From Mesorhizobium sp. WSM2240 (GTDB lineage: Bacteria > Pseudomonadota > Alphaproteobacteria > Rhizobiales > Rhizobiaceae), in contig NZ_CP159253.1 in assembly GCF_040438645.1 (NCBI RefSeq), forward strand, positions 2,356,001 through 2,420,000: a stretch of DNA of 64,000 bases. Reading direction: 5' to 3'. The position numbers were made by a program, and so were the translations under genes. The notes beneath the pieces were generated by a model. The model did not search any database, was not told where the DNA came from, and saw only the letters and a list, made by a program, of their open reading frames with translations. Shown piece after piece: positions 17,460 through 26,440 of the stretch. The first letter of the stretch is position 1. The number at the start of each line of letters is the position of its first letter.

Positions 17460-18566
17460 ATGGCCGCTGACGGATTGAAAGCGCCGGATCACGCGGGCTA
17501 TGGCTTGTGGATAGTCAAAAGCCTCATTTTGATCGGATTGATCGCGCTGGCGCTGCTTTTGTGGCGCATTCGGGATGTCTTCCTGCTGGCGTTTGCCTCT
17601 GTCCTTGTCGCCGTTCTCCTCACCGCGGCAGCCCGCCCGATCCGAAGATGGACAGGTATTTCCCGAGCCTGGTCGCTCGCTGTCGCCGGCGGCGCGATTC
17701 TCCTTGCCCTGGTTCTCACGGGCTGGTTGATCGGAGCGCAAGTGCAAAATCAGGTAGCGGAGCTTGTTCGCGAACTGCCGCGGGCGGTCGGAAATCTGGA
17801 GGAGCGGTTGGGCATCTCCGTCTCGTTGGACCAGGTCCTTTCGAATTCCAGCCAGACCGCCGCCGAGCCGCAGCGTACGACTGAGCGGGCAGGGAATGGC
17901 ACGGGCGGCTTTTCCTTGCTCAACGACCTGACGACCCACCTGCTTTCGTGGAGCAGGACCTTGGTCGAAACAGTGACAGGTTTCGTCCTGGTTGTTGTTG
18001 CAGGAATCTACCTGGCAGTTTCCCCGGGGCCCTACCGCCGCGGGTTCGTAAAGCTGTTTCCGCCGAGCTATCACCAGAACATATCAGGCGCGCTGACCGC
18101 TTCCGGCCGCGGCCTGTTTCTGTGGCTGCAGGCCCAACTCCTGGCGATGGCGGTCGTCGGACTGCTCGCAGGCATCGGCTCCTGGGCAATAGGTCTCCCG
18201 GCGCCGCTTGCGCTCGGCCTTTTTGCCGGCCTTACCGAGTTCGTTCCGATCGTCGGCCCAATCGCCGGTGCTGTTCCCGCGCTGCTTTTGGCCGCCACGC
18301 AGGGAACAGGCGCGCTGCTTTGGACACTCGCCCTCTATGTTGGAATCCAGCAGCTCGAGTCGAACGTGATTGCGCCCCTTCTGGAGCGCCGGATGGTGAA
18401 GATCCCACCAGCCCTGTTCCTTTTCGCGGCTGTGGCGTTCGGGCTGCTGTTCGGGCTGATCGGCATCTTGCTGGCCGCTCCGTTGACGGTGGTGGCCTTC
18501 ATCGTAATCAACAAGCTCTATGTCGAGGATACGCTGGACGAGATCCCAGAAACCAATGTGGATTGA
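17460..18566 (+). CDS. AI-2E family transporter (PerM-like)
   Basis: A 368-residue polytopic membrane protein of the AI-2E/TqsA/PerM family. Eight helices are predicted by eye, with the typical long extramembrane segment between helices 3 and 4 and the signatures YHQNISGALTASGRGLFLWLQAQ, ALGLFAGLTEFVPIVGPIAGAVPA and QQLESNVIAPLLERRMVKIPP. Members have been linked to autoinducer-2 export or Na+/H+ exchange; substrate cannot be assigned. It has a GGAAGGG ribosome site near the start and follows the DUF2254 gene by 228 bp. Confidence 0.9.
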   Translation: MAADGLKAPDHAGYGLWIVKSLILIGLIALALLLWRIRDVFLLAFASVLVAVLLTAAARPIRRWTGISRAWSLAVAGGAILLALVLTGWLIGAQVQNQVAELVRELPRAVGNLEERLGISVSLDQVLSNSSQTAAEPQRTTERAGNGTGGFSLLNDLTTHLLSWSRTLVETVTGFVLVVVAGIYLAVSPGPYRRGFVKLFPPSYHQNISGALTASGRGLFLWLQAQLLAMAVVGLLAGIGSWAIGLPAPLALGLFAGLTEFVPIVGPIAGAVPALLLAATQGTGALLWTLALYVGIQQLESNVIAPLLERRMVKIPPALFLFAAVAFGLLFGLIGILLAAPLTVVAFIVINKLYVEDTLDEIPETNVD

Positions 18567-19099
18567 GGGAGTCGCTGCCGTGCCGCGACGAGCGCCGCTT
18601 CGTCGGCGCTGCCGGCGAAGCCTGGTCCGAGGGCGCAGTAAATCTGCCAACGATCCCTGTTATGACTGGCGCATTCGAGAAATCCGCGGAGACGACCAAT
18701 TCGATTGGCAGGAGAGCGACACGCCTGTCATTGCGACGGTTGACACTGTCGGATTATAGGCGCGATCGAGCTGCCCGGCATCAGCGAGATTCAGCAAGAC
18801 GCCCGCGGCCTTTGCATTGCGCGACCATGCGGTCACCGCGTTTGGGTCATTTCCGTCAAAGGGAATGACAGTGCGGGCGGGCCGCACGAACAGTTGTCGT
18901 ATTGCTGTTCGACATTCGCGGCAAAGACGTTGAATTCGAGAGAGGTGATCGGTCGCCACCGGCTTGGGCGCGTTCGCGCCATCGGGAGATCGGAAGGAGA
19001 GCATTTGCAAATGAATCCCGTCAAAAGGATTTGTGAAAGCGCGCCGGTAATTTCGGCTGGGGCTCTCATGCCGTAAAGGCCCAGCCCCAAGTCGACCAT
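18567..19099. other. 533-bp intergenic region with an eroded reading frame
   Basis: No convincing intact gene. A minus-strand frame at about 18740-18890 reads RPARTVIPFDGNDPNAVTAW then SRNAKAAGVLLNLADAGQLD, which has protein-like composition and may be a fossil. Near 19002-19013 there is a perfect 12-bp palindrome CATTTGCAAATG. A 21-codon plus-strand ORF (MNPVKRICESAPVISAGALMP) starts at 19011 after GAAGGAGAG, but nothing else supports it. Confidence 0.3.
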
Positions 19100-19492
19100 C
19101 TAGTCGACGTACACCGTCAGGGTTCCGTTCGGCTCGCGCTTAACGGCAACCACAGTGTCCATGTCTTCTTCAGAGAGGCCCTTCAAGTCCAGCTCTCGCA
19201 GCGCCTGTCTCAAGCTTTCAATCTGATTTTCGCTCTCGACCAAGGCCTGCTGGACCGCCGAACGACCCTCTTCTTCGGTCAGGCCGTCGATGTCGACTAC
19301 CTTCACCTTTGTATCCTTCGTTACGCCAGTGAGATCCACAACACCGGCCCGAATCGCAGACAGAACGACACTGGATGAATCGTCTACGCTTCTCTTGGCC
19401 TCTGAAGCGGTCGGGGCGGGCTCATCCTGCGCGAAAGCTGTAAGGGACAACGATGCAAGAAGAGCGAAAATGGCGACCAGGGAGAGTTTCAT
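19100..19492 (-). CDS. secreted small hypothetical protein
   Basis: A 130-residue protein starting MKLSLVAIFALLASLSLTAFAQ, a clear Sec signal peptide with cleavage after AFA. The mature part is acidic and helical, with VDLTGVTKDTKVKVVDIDGL and ESLRQALRELDLKGLSEEDMD, ending in a beta-strand-like PNGTLTVYVD. The frame is open upstream to 19636, but the signal peptide fixes the start at 19492. Function unknown. It is followed upstream on the same strand by the LysM-like gene, with about 190 bp between them. Confidence 0.72.
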   Translation of the reverse strand: MKLSLVAIFALLASLSLTAFAQDEPAPTASEAKRSVDDSSSVVLSAIRAGVVDLTGVTKDTKVKVVDIDGLTEEEGRSAVQQALVESENQIESLRQALRELDLKGLSEEDMDTVVAVKREPNGTLTVYVD

Positions 19493-19680
19493 TGATGCAT
19501 CCTTGAGGGGTACGACTGCTTGCGCGTCGGGTAGTGTCGGCAGACCGCCAACGGCAAAGGCCAGACGAAAGTTCCGATTCAGATGCCGTAGCAAGGTCGT
19601 GCTGGAATAGGATTTCGCAATGACCACTTGGGGCAAACCACAGCCGTTTAATCGTACCGCAAGAGACAGCGCTGAAGCGC

Positions 19681-20373
19681 CTATTGCGACTTGATTGTCA
19701 GTGTGTCGGACGCGAGCTGTTGCTGTCCGTCCGCGGCCCTAGCGATGAAACGAACCGTCCGACCTTGACCGGGTTCATCCCGCAGAGGAACAACGGCCCG
19801 GATCCCACCATCCCTATCCGTGCTGCCCGACCAGACAGTTCTCGGCGTAGCACCGTCGGCTTCAGAAGTGATGACCACGTCAGCATTGCCAGGCAATCCC
19901 TCCGCCGTTAGCAGCACTTCTCCTGCGTCTCCAGTCGTGGTTGCCTCCAATGTGGGGCCATTCTCTGGAGAGGATATCCCCGGCAAGCCAAGGCTCTCGC
20001 CAAATTCCAGCAGGTCACGGTTCAAATCCGGTTGGTCGGCGAGGTATTCGCTTGCCGATCGCCCTGCAGCGGTCGCAGCTTCATTGATCGTTTCCCTGGT
20101 TTCTCTGACGGCGCTTCTTGCTCGGTCGAGCCAGGTCTCATCATCGCCAGACGGCATGCTGAGGTTCGTTCCAGCCCTGATGTCTGTCTTGCTCGTATTC
20201 GGATTGGCCTGAAGGATTTCATTGACCGTCGTTCGGCAGCGCTCCGCCAATCCCTCCAGAGTCTCTTCACTGCCGAGCACCTCCGTTTGGCCGCACGCAG
20301 ATTGCGAAACTGCCGGGGTGCTCAAGGCCAGAGACGCAACTGCGACAATCACAGTACATTGCACCGCTTGCAT
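19681..20373 (-). CDS. secreted LysM-like domain protein
   Basis: A 230-residue exported protein. A signal peptide (about residues 1-23) precedes a LysM-like module (ETLEGLAERCRTTVNEILQANPNTSKTDIRAGTNLSMP) that would bind peptidoglycan or related glycans. A helical spacer follows, then a C-terminal beta-sandwich-like region (GEVLLTAEGLPGNADVVITSEAD, ending RTVRFIARAADGQQQLASDTLTIKSQ). Probably periplasmic and cell-wall associated; exact role unknown. Confidence 0.72.
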   Translation of the reverse strand: MQAVQCTVIVAVASLALSTPAVSQSACGQTEVLGSEETLEGLAERCRTTVNEILQANPNTSKTDIRAGTNLSMPSGDDETWLDRARSAVRETRETINEAATAAGRSASEYLADQPDLNRDLLEFGESLGLPGISSPENGPTLEATTTGDAGEVLLTAEGLPGNADVVITSEADGATPRTVWSGSTDRDGGIRAVVPLRDEPGQGRTVRFIARAADGQQQLASDTLTIKSQ

Positions 20374-20519
20374 GGTTACTCTCCTTTCGGGCCGCTATAG
20401 CCGCCAAACGTAGCCGCATGGCGTGGGTTCCGTGTTTCGCGGAATAGGAAAGACGGCCGGCACTCGAGGGGAACAATACGATCGGACGACTGTTCAACAG
20501 CCAACCCCGGAGAAACGCG

Positions 20520-20654
20520 ATGCGTGGCCGACAGTTGTTTGTGATCATTCTCGTTGCCGCAGTTGTGGCGGGTCTTGTCGGGCTCGGAGCTGCCGGCGTT
20601 TTCACGGACGACAGCGGCGGAACGTCGCCGCACGCATTGGATCCGAGCCAATAG
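20520..20654 (+). CDS. 44-residue single-span membrane protein
   Basis: A very short ORF starting MRGRQLFVIILVAAVVAGLVGL with a positive N-terminus and one hydrophobic helix, ending in a short polar tail DDSGGTSPHALDPSQ. The ribosome site CGGAG lies seven bases upstream. It sits between the LysM-like gene and the glucose dehydrogenase gene, divergent from the former. Composition argues for a real small membrane protein, but there is no family match I can name. Confidence 0.5.
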   Translation: MRGRQLFVIILVAAVVAGLVGLGAAGVFTDDSGGTSPHALDPSQ

Positions 20655-20795
20655 GGCGCGGGTGCACGGAGCCGCCCGACTTCAGTTCACGAGGAACGAA
20701 CTCGGTAGCCGGGTGCGGATCCACAACGACGATCGCTCAATAGCATCCCTGCAAGAGGATAGATTTGCCAATTTCGACTGACCAGGAGCATTAGG

Positions 20796-23354
20796 ATGTA
20801 CCGGATCGCTGTCTCCTTTGTTGTGATTGTCCTCGGCCTGGTCCTGGTTGCGGGCGGCGTCTGGCTCGCCGTGATCGGAGGGTCGTGGTTTTACATCCTT
20901 TGGGGAGCGCTTCTGGTCGCATCGGGTTCATTGATCCTGCTCCGGCGCGCCGCCGGTCTCGCGCTCTACGGGATCACCATTCTGGTTACTCTGGCCTGGG
21001 CCCTGTGGGAGGTCGGCTTCGACTGGTGGGCCCTTGCGCCGCGCGGCGGCCTCCTGCTGGTGCTCGGCGTTCTGCTTCTGCTGCCGCCGTTGGTGAGGTC
21101 GATGCATCGGACCGCTACCTCAGCCGCCGCCTACGATGTGAACAGCTTCGTCCTCGCCGGGTCGATCGCCATTGCCGCGGCGGCGGGGATTTATTCCATG
21201 CTGCAGACACCCCACAACACGCCGGGAGCCTTCACCGAGGATCGTATGGCAGTCGAGGCGGTCTCGGACGCGGATGTGCCCGCAGGCCAATGGGCTGCTT
21301 ATGGACGCACCTATTACGGCCAGCGCTACTCGCCACTCAACCAGATCACGCCGGAGAACATCTCTCGGCTTGAGGTTGCCTGGACCTATGAGACAGGCGA
21401 AGTGCGGGACGAAAACGATCCGGGCGAGACCACTTATGAAGTCACGCCGCTGATGATCGATGACACGCTTTATCTTTGCACGCCCTTCAGCACCGTCATC
21501 GCGCTCGATCCGGTCACGGGCGATGAGAAGTGGCGGTTTGAGCCAGGCCTGAAGCAGCCGCCGACAGAGACGACGCAGCACATGACGTGCCGTGGCGTGT
21601 CGTACTATGCCGCTTCGCCCGAAGACCTGCCGGCGACAAGCCCCGGAACCACGGCGGGTGTGGCCGATGGAGAGGGTGGCGTCCCGCAAGCCGATGGTGA
21701 GCCGCAATTGGCGGAAAGCGTCGACGAGGTAACGACGCAGGCCGCCCCAGTGCCCCAAAACATCGTCACTGGCCAGGCGGAGCCGGGGGCGCCTGTCCCG
21801 CTGGTAGCGCGTGAAGAGCCGCCGGCGAGGGTGATGCTGAGCCCTGACTGCATGAACCGTCTCTTCGTGCCGACATCCGACGGCCGGTTGATCTCCATAA
21901 GCGCCCAGACGGGCGAAATCTGCCCCGGCTTCGGAGGCCAGGACGGGACCGTCAATCTCTGGGCCAACATGCCCAACGTGACGCCTGGATCGTTCTATTC
22001 GACGTCGCCGCCAGTGGTCACGGAGGGCGACCTTGTCATCATCGGCGGCGCGGTCAATGACAATGCATCCGTGACCTCGCCGTCCGGTGTGATCCGCGCC
22101 TATGACGCCTATACGGGCGCCTTGGTGTGGAACTTCGACAGCAAAAACCCGACAGCCACGGAGCCCATTCCCTCTGGTGAAACCTATACTCAGAACGCGC
22201 CCAATTCCTGGAGCGTCGCAAGCTATGATGCCGAACTTGGTCTGGTCTACTTTCCCATGGGCAATGAATCGCCTGACCAGTTCGGCGGAAACCGGGGCGA
22301 GAACACGGAGCGGTTCTCCGCCTCCATTCTGGCGCTGCGAGCCGAGTCGGGCGAGGTGGCCTGGGTGTTCCAGACCGTCCACCACGATATCTGGGATTAT
22401 GACGTGCCCGCCCAGCCGACCCTGGTTGACCTTACCATCGGCGGTGAGGTGGTCCCGGCCCTGGTTGCACCCACCAAGCAGGGCGACATCTTTGTGCTCG
22501 ATCGGGCCACTGGCGAGCCTGTTTGGCCGGTCGAGGAGCGGCCGGCACCGCAAGACGCGGTCGAGGGCGACTTCACCGCGCCCACGCAACCGGCGTCCGC
22601 CATCTCGTTCCGGCCGGAGCCGCTGACAGGAGCGGATATGTGGGGGGCAACCCCGATCGATCAGCTCTACTGTCGAATCCGCTTCCATCAGCTGGATTAC
22701 GAGGGGAGTTTTACTCCGCCTTCCATCGACGGCACGATTGTGTACCCGGGCAATTTTGGCACATTCAACTGGGGCGCGGTCGCGGTCGATCCCAACCGGG
22801 ACATCATGTTCGCGATGCCCGTCTATCTTGCCTTTACCGTAAAGCTGATCCCGCGGCCGAACGAATTGGAGCGCGTCGTCACCAAGCAGGGCGAGCCGAT
22901 CTTCAACGAGAATTTCGGCGCACCCTATGCGGCTGAGATGGGACCGTTCTATTCGCCCCTCAACCTGCCGTGCCAGCAGCCGCCGTGGGGCTATGTCGCT
23001 GGCGTTGACCTGACCACCGGCGAGACCGTGTACCAGCATGTGAACGGAACGGTGCGGGACCTCTCGCCCATACCCCTGCCTTTCGAGATGGGCGTTCCGG
23101 GCATCGGCGGCCCAATCGTGACCGACGGGGGCGTGGCATTCCTGAGCGGAACGCTCGACTACTATGTGCGCGGCTACGATCTGCGTACCGGCCAGGAGAT
23201 CTGGCGCGAGCGCCTGCCTGCGGGGGGCCAGGCCACACCCGCCACATATATGGGCGCCGATGGGCGGCAGTATCTGGTGGTGGTTGCCGGAGGCCACGGC
23301 TCTACCGGCACCAAGGCAGGCGACTCCATCATTGCCTATTCGCTGCCTCAATAG
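20796..23354 (+). CDS. gcd: membrane-bound PQQ-dependent glucose/quinate/shikimate dehydrogenase
   Basis: An 852-residue quinoprotein. Five membrane helices fill the first 150 residues (ubiquinone side) and an eight-bladed periplasmic propeller holds pyrroloquinoline quinone and Ca2+. Motifs include WAAYGRTYYGQRYSPLNQI, LVYFPMGNESPDQFGGNR, HHDIWDYDVPAQP and a GIGGPIVTDGGVAF near the C-terminus. It oxidises aldose (or quinate/shikimate) in the periplasm and passes electrons to ubiquinone. A stretch of about 65 residues rich in Pro, Gly and Glu (about residues 277-345) interrupts the propeller and looks like an insertion. No pqq biosynthesis genes are in the window. The choice between glucose and quinate as substrate is open. 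Confidence 0.9.
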   Translation: MYRIAVSFVVIVLGLVLVAGGVWLAVIGGSWFYILWGALLVASGSLILLRRAAGLALYGITILVTLAWALWEVGFDWWALAPRGGLLLVLGVLLLLPPLVRSMHRTATSAAAYDVNSFVLAGSIAIAAAAGIYSMLQTPHNTPGAFTEDRMAVEAVSDADVPAGQWAAYGRTYYGQRYSPLNQITPENISRLEVAWTYETGEVRDENDPGETTYEVTPLMIDDTLYLCTPFSTVIALDPVTGDEKWRFEPGLKQPPTETTQHMTCRGVSYYAASPEDLPATSPGTTAGVADGEGGVPQADGEPQLAESVDEVTTQAAPVPQNIVTGQAEPGAPVPLVAREEPPARVMLSPDCMNRLFVPTSDGRLISISAQTGEICPGFGGQDGTVNLWANMPNVTPGSFYSTSPPVVTEGDLVIIGGAVNDNASVTSPSGVIRAYDAYTGALVWNFDSKNPTATEPIPSGETYTQNAPNSWSVASYDAELGLVYFPMGNESPDQFGGNRGENTERFSASILALRAESGEVAWVFQTVHHDIWDYDVPAQPTLVDLTIGGEVVPALVAPTKQGDIFVLDRATGEPVWPVEERPAPQDAVEGDFTAPTQPASAISFRPEPLTGADMWGATPIDQLYCRIRFHQLDYEGSFTPPSIDGTIVYPGNFGTFNWGAVAVDPNRDIMFAMPVYLAFTVKLIPRPNELERVVTKQGEPIFNENFGAPYAAEMGPFYSPLNLPCQQPPWGYVAGVDLTTGETVYQHVNGTVRDLSPIPLPFEMGVPGIGGPIVTDGGVAFLSGTLDYYVRGYDLRTGQEIWRERLPAGGQATPATYMGADGRQYLVVVAGGHGSTGTKAGDSIIAYSLPQ

Positions 23355-23435
23355 GCGGCCGGCGGTCGGGTCCGGGGCTCCTCAGCGTGTAGCTGTCAGG
23401 CGGGTGAAAGACCACGCGTCGGTCCTGGCGGCCTC

Positions 23436-23705
23436 ATGCCGACGAAATGCGAATTCGTTGAGCGGGATCAATACAGCCGCTTCGTCGGCAATTACTCTCG
23501 GACAGACGGCGAGAGCGTTCAGCGGTGCCTGGTTCGTGGCGGCCACGCGATGGACCGGCCCCGACACAGCCACGGTGCATTCGCCCAGGAGGAGTCAGCC
23601 GCTAAGTCTGAAGGGATTGGCATCTGGCAGGGTGAGTTCCAGCCGCCATGGGAATTGGCGAGCCGCCCAGCGTGGACCGACAGTCCCCTCGACCGGTGCC
23701 CTTGA
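23436..23705 (+). pseudogene. 5'-truncated thermonuclease-family (SNase-like) remnant
   Basis: The frame reads CEFVERDQYSRFVGNYSRTDG, then LVRGGHAMDRPRHSHGAF and GIGIWQGEFQPPWE. This matches the C-terminal third of rhizobial thermonuclease-family proteins (C-x-x-x-x-D-R-Y-x-R ... W-x-x-x-x-G-W-A-x-x-x-x-R-Y-S ... GxWxGxFxxPWxWR). The N-terminal two thirds, with the catalytic arginines, are absent because the dehydrogenase gene ends only 80 bp upstream. Several conserved residues are changed (for example Trp to Cys and Tyr to His), so this is a decayed fragment. Confidence 0.6.
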
Positions 23706-23894
23706 TGACGAGTTCGGCCGAAGGCGGATGCGATATCAAGGGTGCGGGGCAGAAACATTACGCCCGCACCGAGATATCGACATCCAATGGCGAGAAATGG
23801 TTCTGTAGTGAAGAAGAAGCCCGAACCGCGGATGGCGACGGGCTATACGATAATCTCAACACTTCAATCACGCGTCCAAGTGCCGCGGCAGCAA

Positions 23895-24098
23895 CCACCC
23901 TCAGAGTCGAAAGAGAGGTGCAGCGCCAAGCGCACGGGGCGAATCTTCATCGACTATCTGCGAAATGGACGCGGTACGACGGCTGTGGGTGCCTCGTCGC
24001 CGCGAGCCAGGCCCGGCTTTCCGATTTCCAAGCCAGTAAGTTGGGCTGACATCGAGGCCGGAATTGCTCCGGACGTCTTCACGATGGACAGGCCGTAA
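23895..24098 (+). pseudogene. remnant of a LigD-type polymerase/primase domain
   Basis: The translated stretch SAKRTGRIFIDYLRNGRGTT followed by RARPGFPISKPVSWADIEAG and PDVFTM corresponds to the very end of the PolDom (archaeo-eukaryotic primase) domain of LigD, the bacterial end-joining protein. The catalytic part upstream is missing. It lies about 290 bp before the ligase remnant on the same strand, so both probably derive from one end-joining locus. Confidence 0.65.
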
Positions 24099-24106
24099 TG
24101 TGCAAT

Positions 24107-24388
24107 TCAGGAATGGCTCGGTACGTAGACGGCCGTGCGCTTGCCATCTGTCAGGATCACGCAATTTGGCCTCGGAGAACCATCCCGCCTCAACATAGGC
24201 TGGGACAATGCGGGTGCCCCCGGGACGAGCGGTTCTCCCTCCATTGGTCCAAACTCAGCATTGCGTTCGCCATCCGTGATGAAAACGTCGGTGCCCTGGA
24301 CATCGATGACCTGCAGGTCGCTGCCGTCCATGCCCGGCGCCTCGGAACGCGGCAGCGATGCTTGAAATTCCTCTGAGTACGCTTTCAT
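24107..24388 (-). CDS. hypothetical protein, 93 residues
   Basis: Starts MKAYSEEFQASLPRSEAPGM with a GAGG ribosome site eight bases upstream, and ends in CVILTDGKRTAVYVPSHS. It carries two similar segments, TDVFITDGERNAEFGP and NCVILTDGKRTAVYVP, which suggests an internal beta-hairpin repeat. Its start codon overlaps that of the ligase remnant on the other strand. I do not recognise the family. The frame is undamaged while its surroundings are decayed, so it may be live; alternatively it is chance coding opposite old DNA. Confidence 0.42.
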   Translation of the reverse strand: MKAYSEEFQASLPRSEAPGMDGSDLQVIDVQGTDVFITDGERNAEFGPMEGEPLVPGAPALSQPMLRRDGSPRPNCVILTDGKRTAVYVPSHS

Positions 24389-24924
24389 GGTGCAACCTCG
24401 AACCAGAAAAGCAACGCCACCCCGAAAGGGAAGTTCCGTCGCGGGGCGCGGCTTTGTTGAACCGATGATACCGACGCTGGTCGACAAGCCCCCCGAAGGC
24501 AAGGAATGGATGCACGAGGTCAAGTATGACGGCTACCGCACGCAAATCGTGATCGCCGGGGAGAGGGCGCGCGCTTTCACCCGCAGAGGATTTGATTGGA
24601 CAAAGAAATACCTTCCGATCGTCGAAGCTGCGCGCCGGCTCGGCCGCGATTGCCATCTGGGGGGGGAACTGATCGTGCAGGACCAGAACGGCGGCCAAGC
24701 TTCGAGGCGCTGCGCGGCGAGATCGAAAGCGGCCGCGGCGATCGGCTGATCTTCTATACCTTCGATCTTTTGAGCCTTGATGGAACGGATCTGCGAGACA
24801 GCGGCTGCGAGGAGCGCCGCGCCCGGCTAAGCAATCTGCTCGGGCCGCCAGATACTGCAAGTCCATCCATTTCAGCGAGTCCCATGAAAGCTCAGGCGCG
24901 GAATTCTTTGCTGCCGTCGACAGA

Positions 24925-25269
24925 CTAGCAGGCTGTTGAAGAAGTATTGCGCTTGGCCTTGAGGATGGCCTCGTCGCCGTTGTGATAGGCGAAGGTGATC
25001 TCGATCAAGCCGTCACCGAGCAATTCAGCGGAGCCGTCACCGCTGACTTCGTCCATTTCGTCGCAGCCGCCCCATGTGAAGAAGACCATCGAGGGGCTGT
25101 AACTCAGATCGAGACCGGCTTGCAGGGCGCCAAACGCAATCTCGCCATTGTTATCGGCCCCGATTGTGATGGTGGCGGGTCCACAGAGGTCGAGATAGCC
25201 GCGATCCCATAGATCGGCTTCGACGATGCGCCAGCGGCCGATCAGTTGGCAGTCCGCCGGCGCACTCAT
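24925..25269 (-). CDS. IS-borne passenger protein, 114 residues
   Basis: Starts MSAPADCQLIGRWRIVEADL at an ATG that overlaps the transposase stop by four bases (ATGA), so translation would be coupled. The protein is small, acidic and beta-rich (FFTWGGCDEMDEVSGDGSAE ... IEITFAYHNGDEAILKAKR) and ends NTSSTAC. The last codons run through the terminal repeat, and the stop TAG is formed by the duplicated target CTAG outside the element. Similar proteins of unknown function are common in rhizobia next to IS5-type transposases. The frame is intact although the transposase is not. Confidence 0.7.
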   Translation of the reverse strand: MSAPADCQLIGRWRIVEADLWDRGYLDLCGPATITIGADNNGEIAFGALQAGLDLSYSPSMVFFTWGGCDEMDEVSGDGSAELLGDGLIEITFAYHNGDEAILKAKRNTSSTAC

Positions 25270-26436
25270 GCCGGCACCGCCGTGAGCTTTGGCAGCCGCA
25301 CCAGATTGTAGGCGGCGGCCGTGAAGGTGAAGGCCCATCCGACCCGGTCACGGCCGCGGAACTTCGTCTTGTCCTGGCCGGCGATGCTCTTGATCCAGCC
25401 GAACGCCTCCCGATGCGCTTGCGGATGCGCTGGCTGACGGCATAGCGGCCGTGCCGGGTCGTGCGCCCATCGATCGCCGAACTTCGGCCGCTCGTGTTCT
25501 GCGCCACGTGCGGCGTCACCCTCATCGAGCGCAGTTCGTTGACGAAGTCCTCCACATCATATGCCTTGTCGGCGCCGAGCGTGATCGCCTGCGGCCGGTC
25601 GGCACGGGGCTCGATCATATGTAGCGCGGCCACCCGCTCGGCATGTCCGTAGGCCAGTGTCAGGCAGGCCTCGACCAGCAGGCCGTGACGGTTCTCCATT
25701 AGCCCGTGCCTCATGAAGCACAGCTTAGCCTCCTTGCCTTTGCCCTTGCGGTAGAGCCTGGCGTCGGGATCGGTGGTCGAGGCATGCGTCTCGTTCAATC
25801 GCTTCTGGCCGTGGAAGTCCGCTTCGGCGTTGCGCCCACCGCCTTCTGCCGGCGGCTCCTCCGGCCCGTCCTTTGGCCTGACGCTCTTCATCGAGGCCCA
25901 AGCCTCGATCAGCGTGCCGTCGATCGAGAAGTGGTCCGTAGATAGAAGCCTCTTCACCTTGGGCTGGGCGGCCAGCACCGCGCTCAGGAACTTCGCCGCG
26001 ATGTCGCCTTCCAGCAGCCGGTCGCGGTTCTTCGAAAAAACCGAATGGTCTCAGGCCGCATTATCCATCCCGACGCCGACGAACCAGCGGAACAGGAGGT
26101 CGTATTCCAGCCGCTCCATCAAAAGCCGCTCCGAGCGGATCGAATAGAACGCCTGCAGCAGCATCGCCCTGAGCAGCTTCTCCGGCGGAATCGACGGCCT
26201 CCCGATCGGCGAATACATCGCCGCGAAATCCTGCTCCAGCGCCGACAGCGCCTCGTTCACGATCCTCCGGATCGCGTGCAACGGATGATCGCGCCGAACC
26301 CGCGCCTCAAGATCCACATAGCTGAACAACTCGCCCGTCCGATTGTCGTCGCCGCGCACCCACCACCCTCCGAATCTCCTTGGAGCCAATGAATCATGGT
26401 CTGAGATCGGCGGCGAACGACTTTTTCAACAGCCTG
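24929..26436 (-). mobile_element. IS5-type insertion sequence, 1508 bp, with passenger gene
   Basis: Terminal inverted repeats CAGGCTGTTGAAGAAGT (left) and ACTTTTTCAACAGCCTG (right) match over 17 bases with one mismatch. The element is flanked by CTAG on both sides (24925-24928 and 26437-26440), which fits the 4-bp YTAR target duplication of the IS5 group. Inside, on the minus strand, lie a broken transposase gene and, overlapping its end, a small intact passenger gene. The element disrupts the DNA ligase gene and shares its right CTAG with the next insertion sequence. Confidence 0.88.
25266..26359 (-). pseudogene. IS5-family transposase, inactivated
   Basis: DDE transposase starting about 26359 (GTG after a GGAGG) with TGELFSYVDLEARVRRDHPL and the family block SIPPEKLLRAMLLQAFYSIR. 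An in-frame TGA at 26051-26053 stands where relatives have tryptophan (MDNAA-stop-DHSVFSKNRDR). After it the same frame continues through HFSIDGTLIEAWASMKS and ITLGADKAYDVEDFV. A second lesion, a frameshift near 25410 after SQRIRKRI, separates the C-terminal GWAFTFTAAAYNLVRLPK. Two lesions make it inactive. Confidence 0.82.
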
Positions 26437-26440
26437 CTAG

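Noticed and set aside
21120..23351. Minus-strand open frame of more than 700 codons opposite gcd
   Set aside because: Antisense shadow; composition is Arg/His-rich and the plus-strand dehydrogenase is certain.
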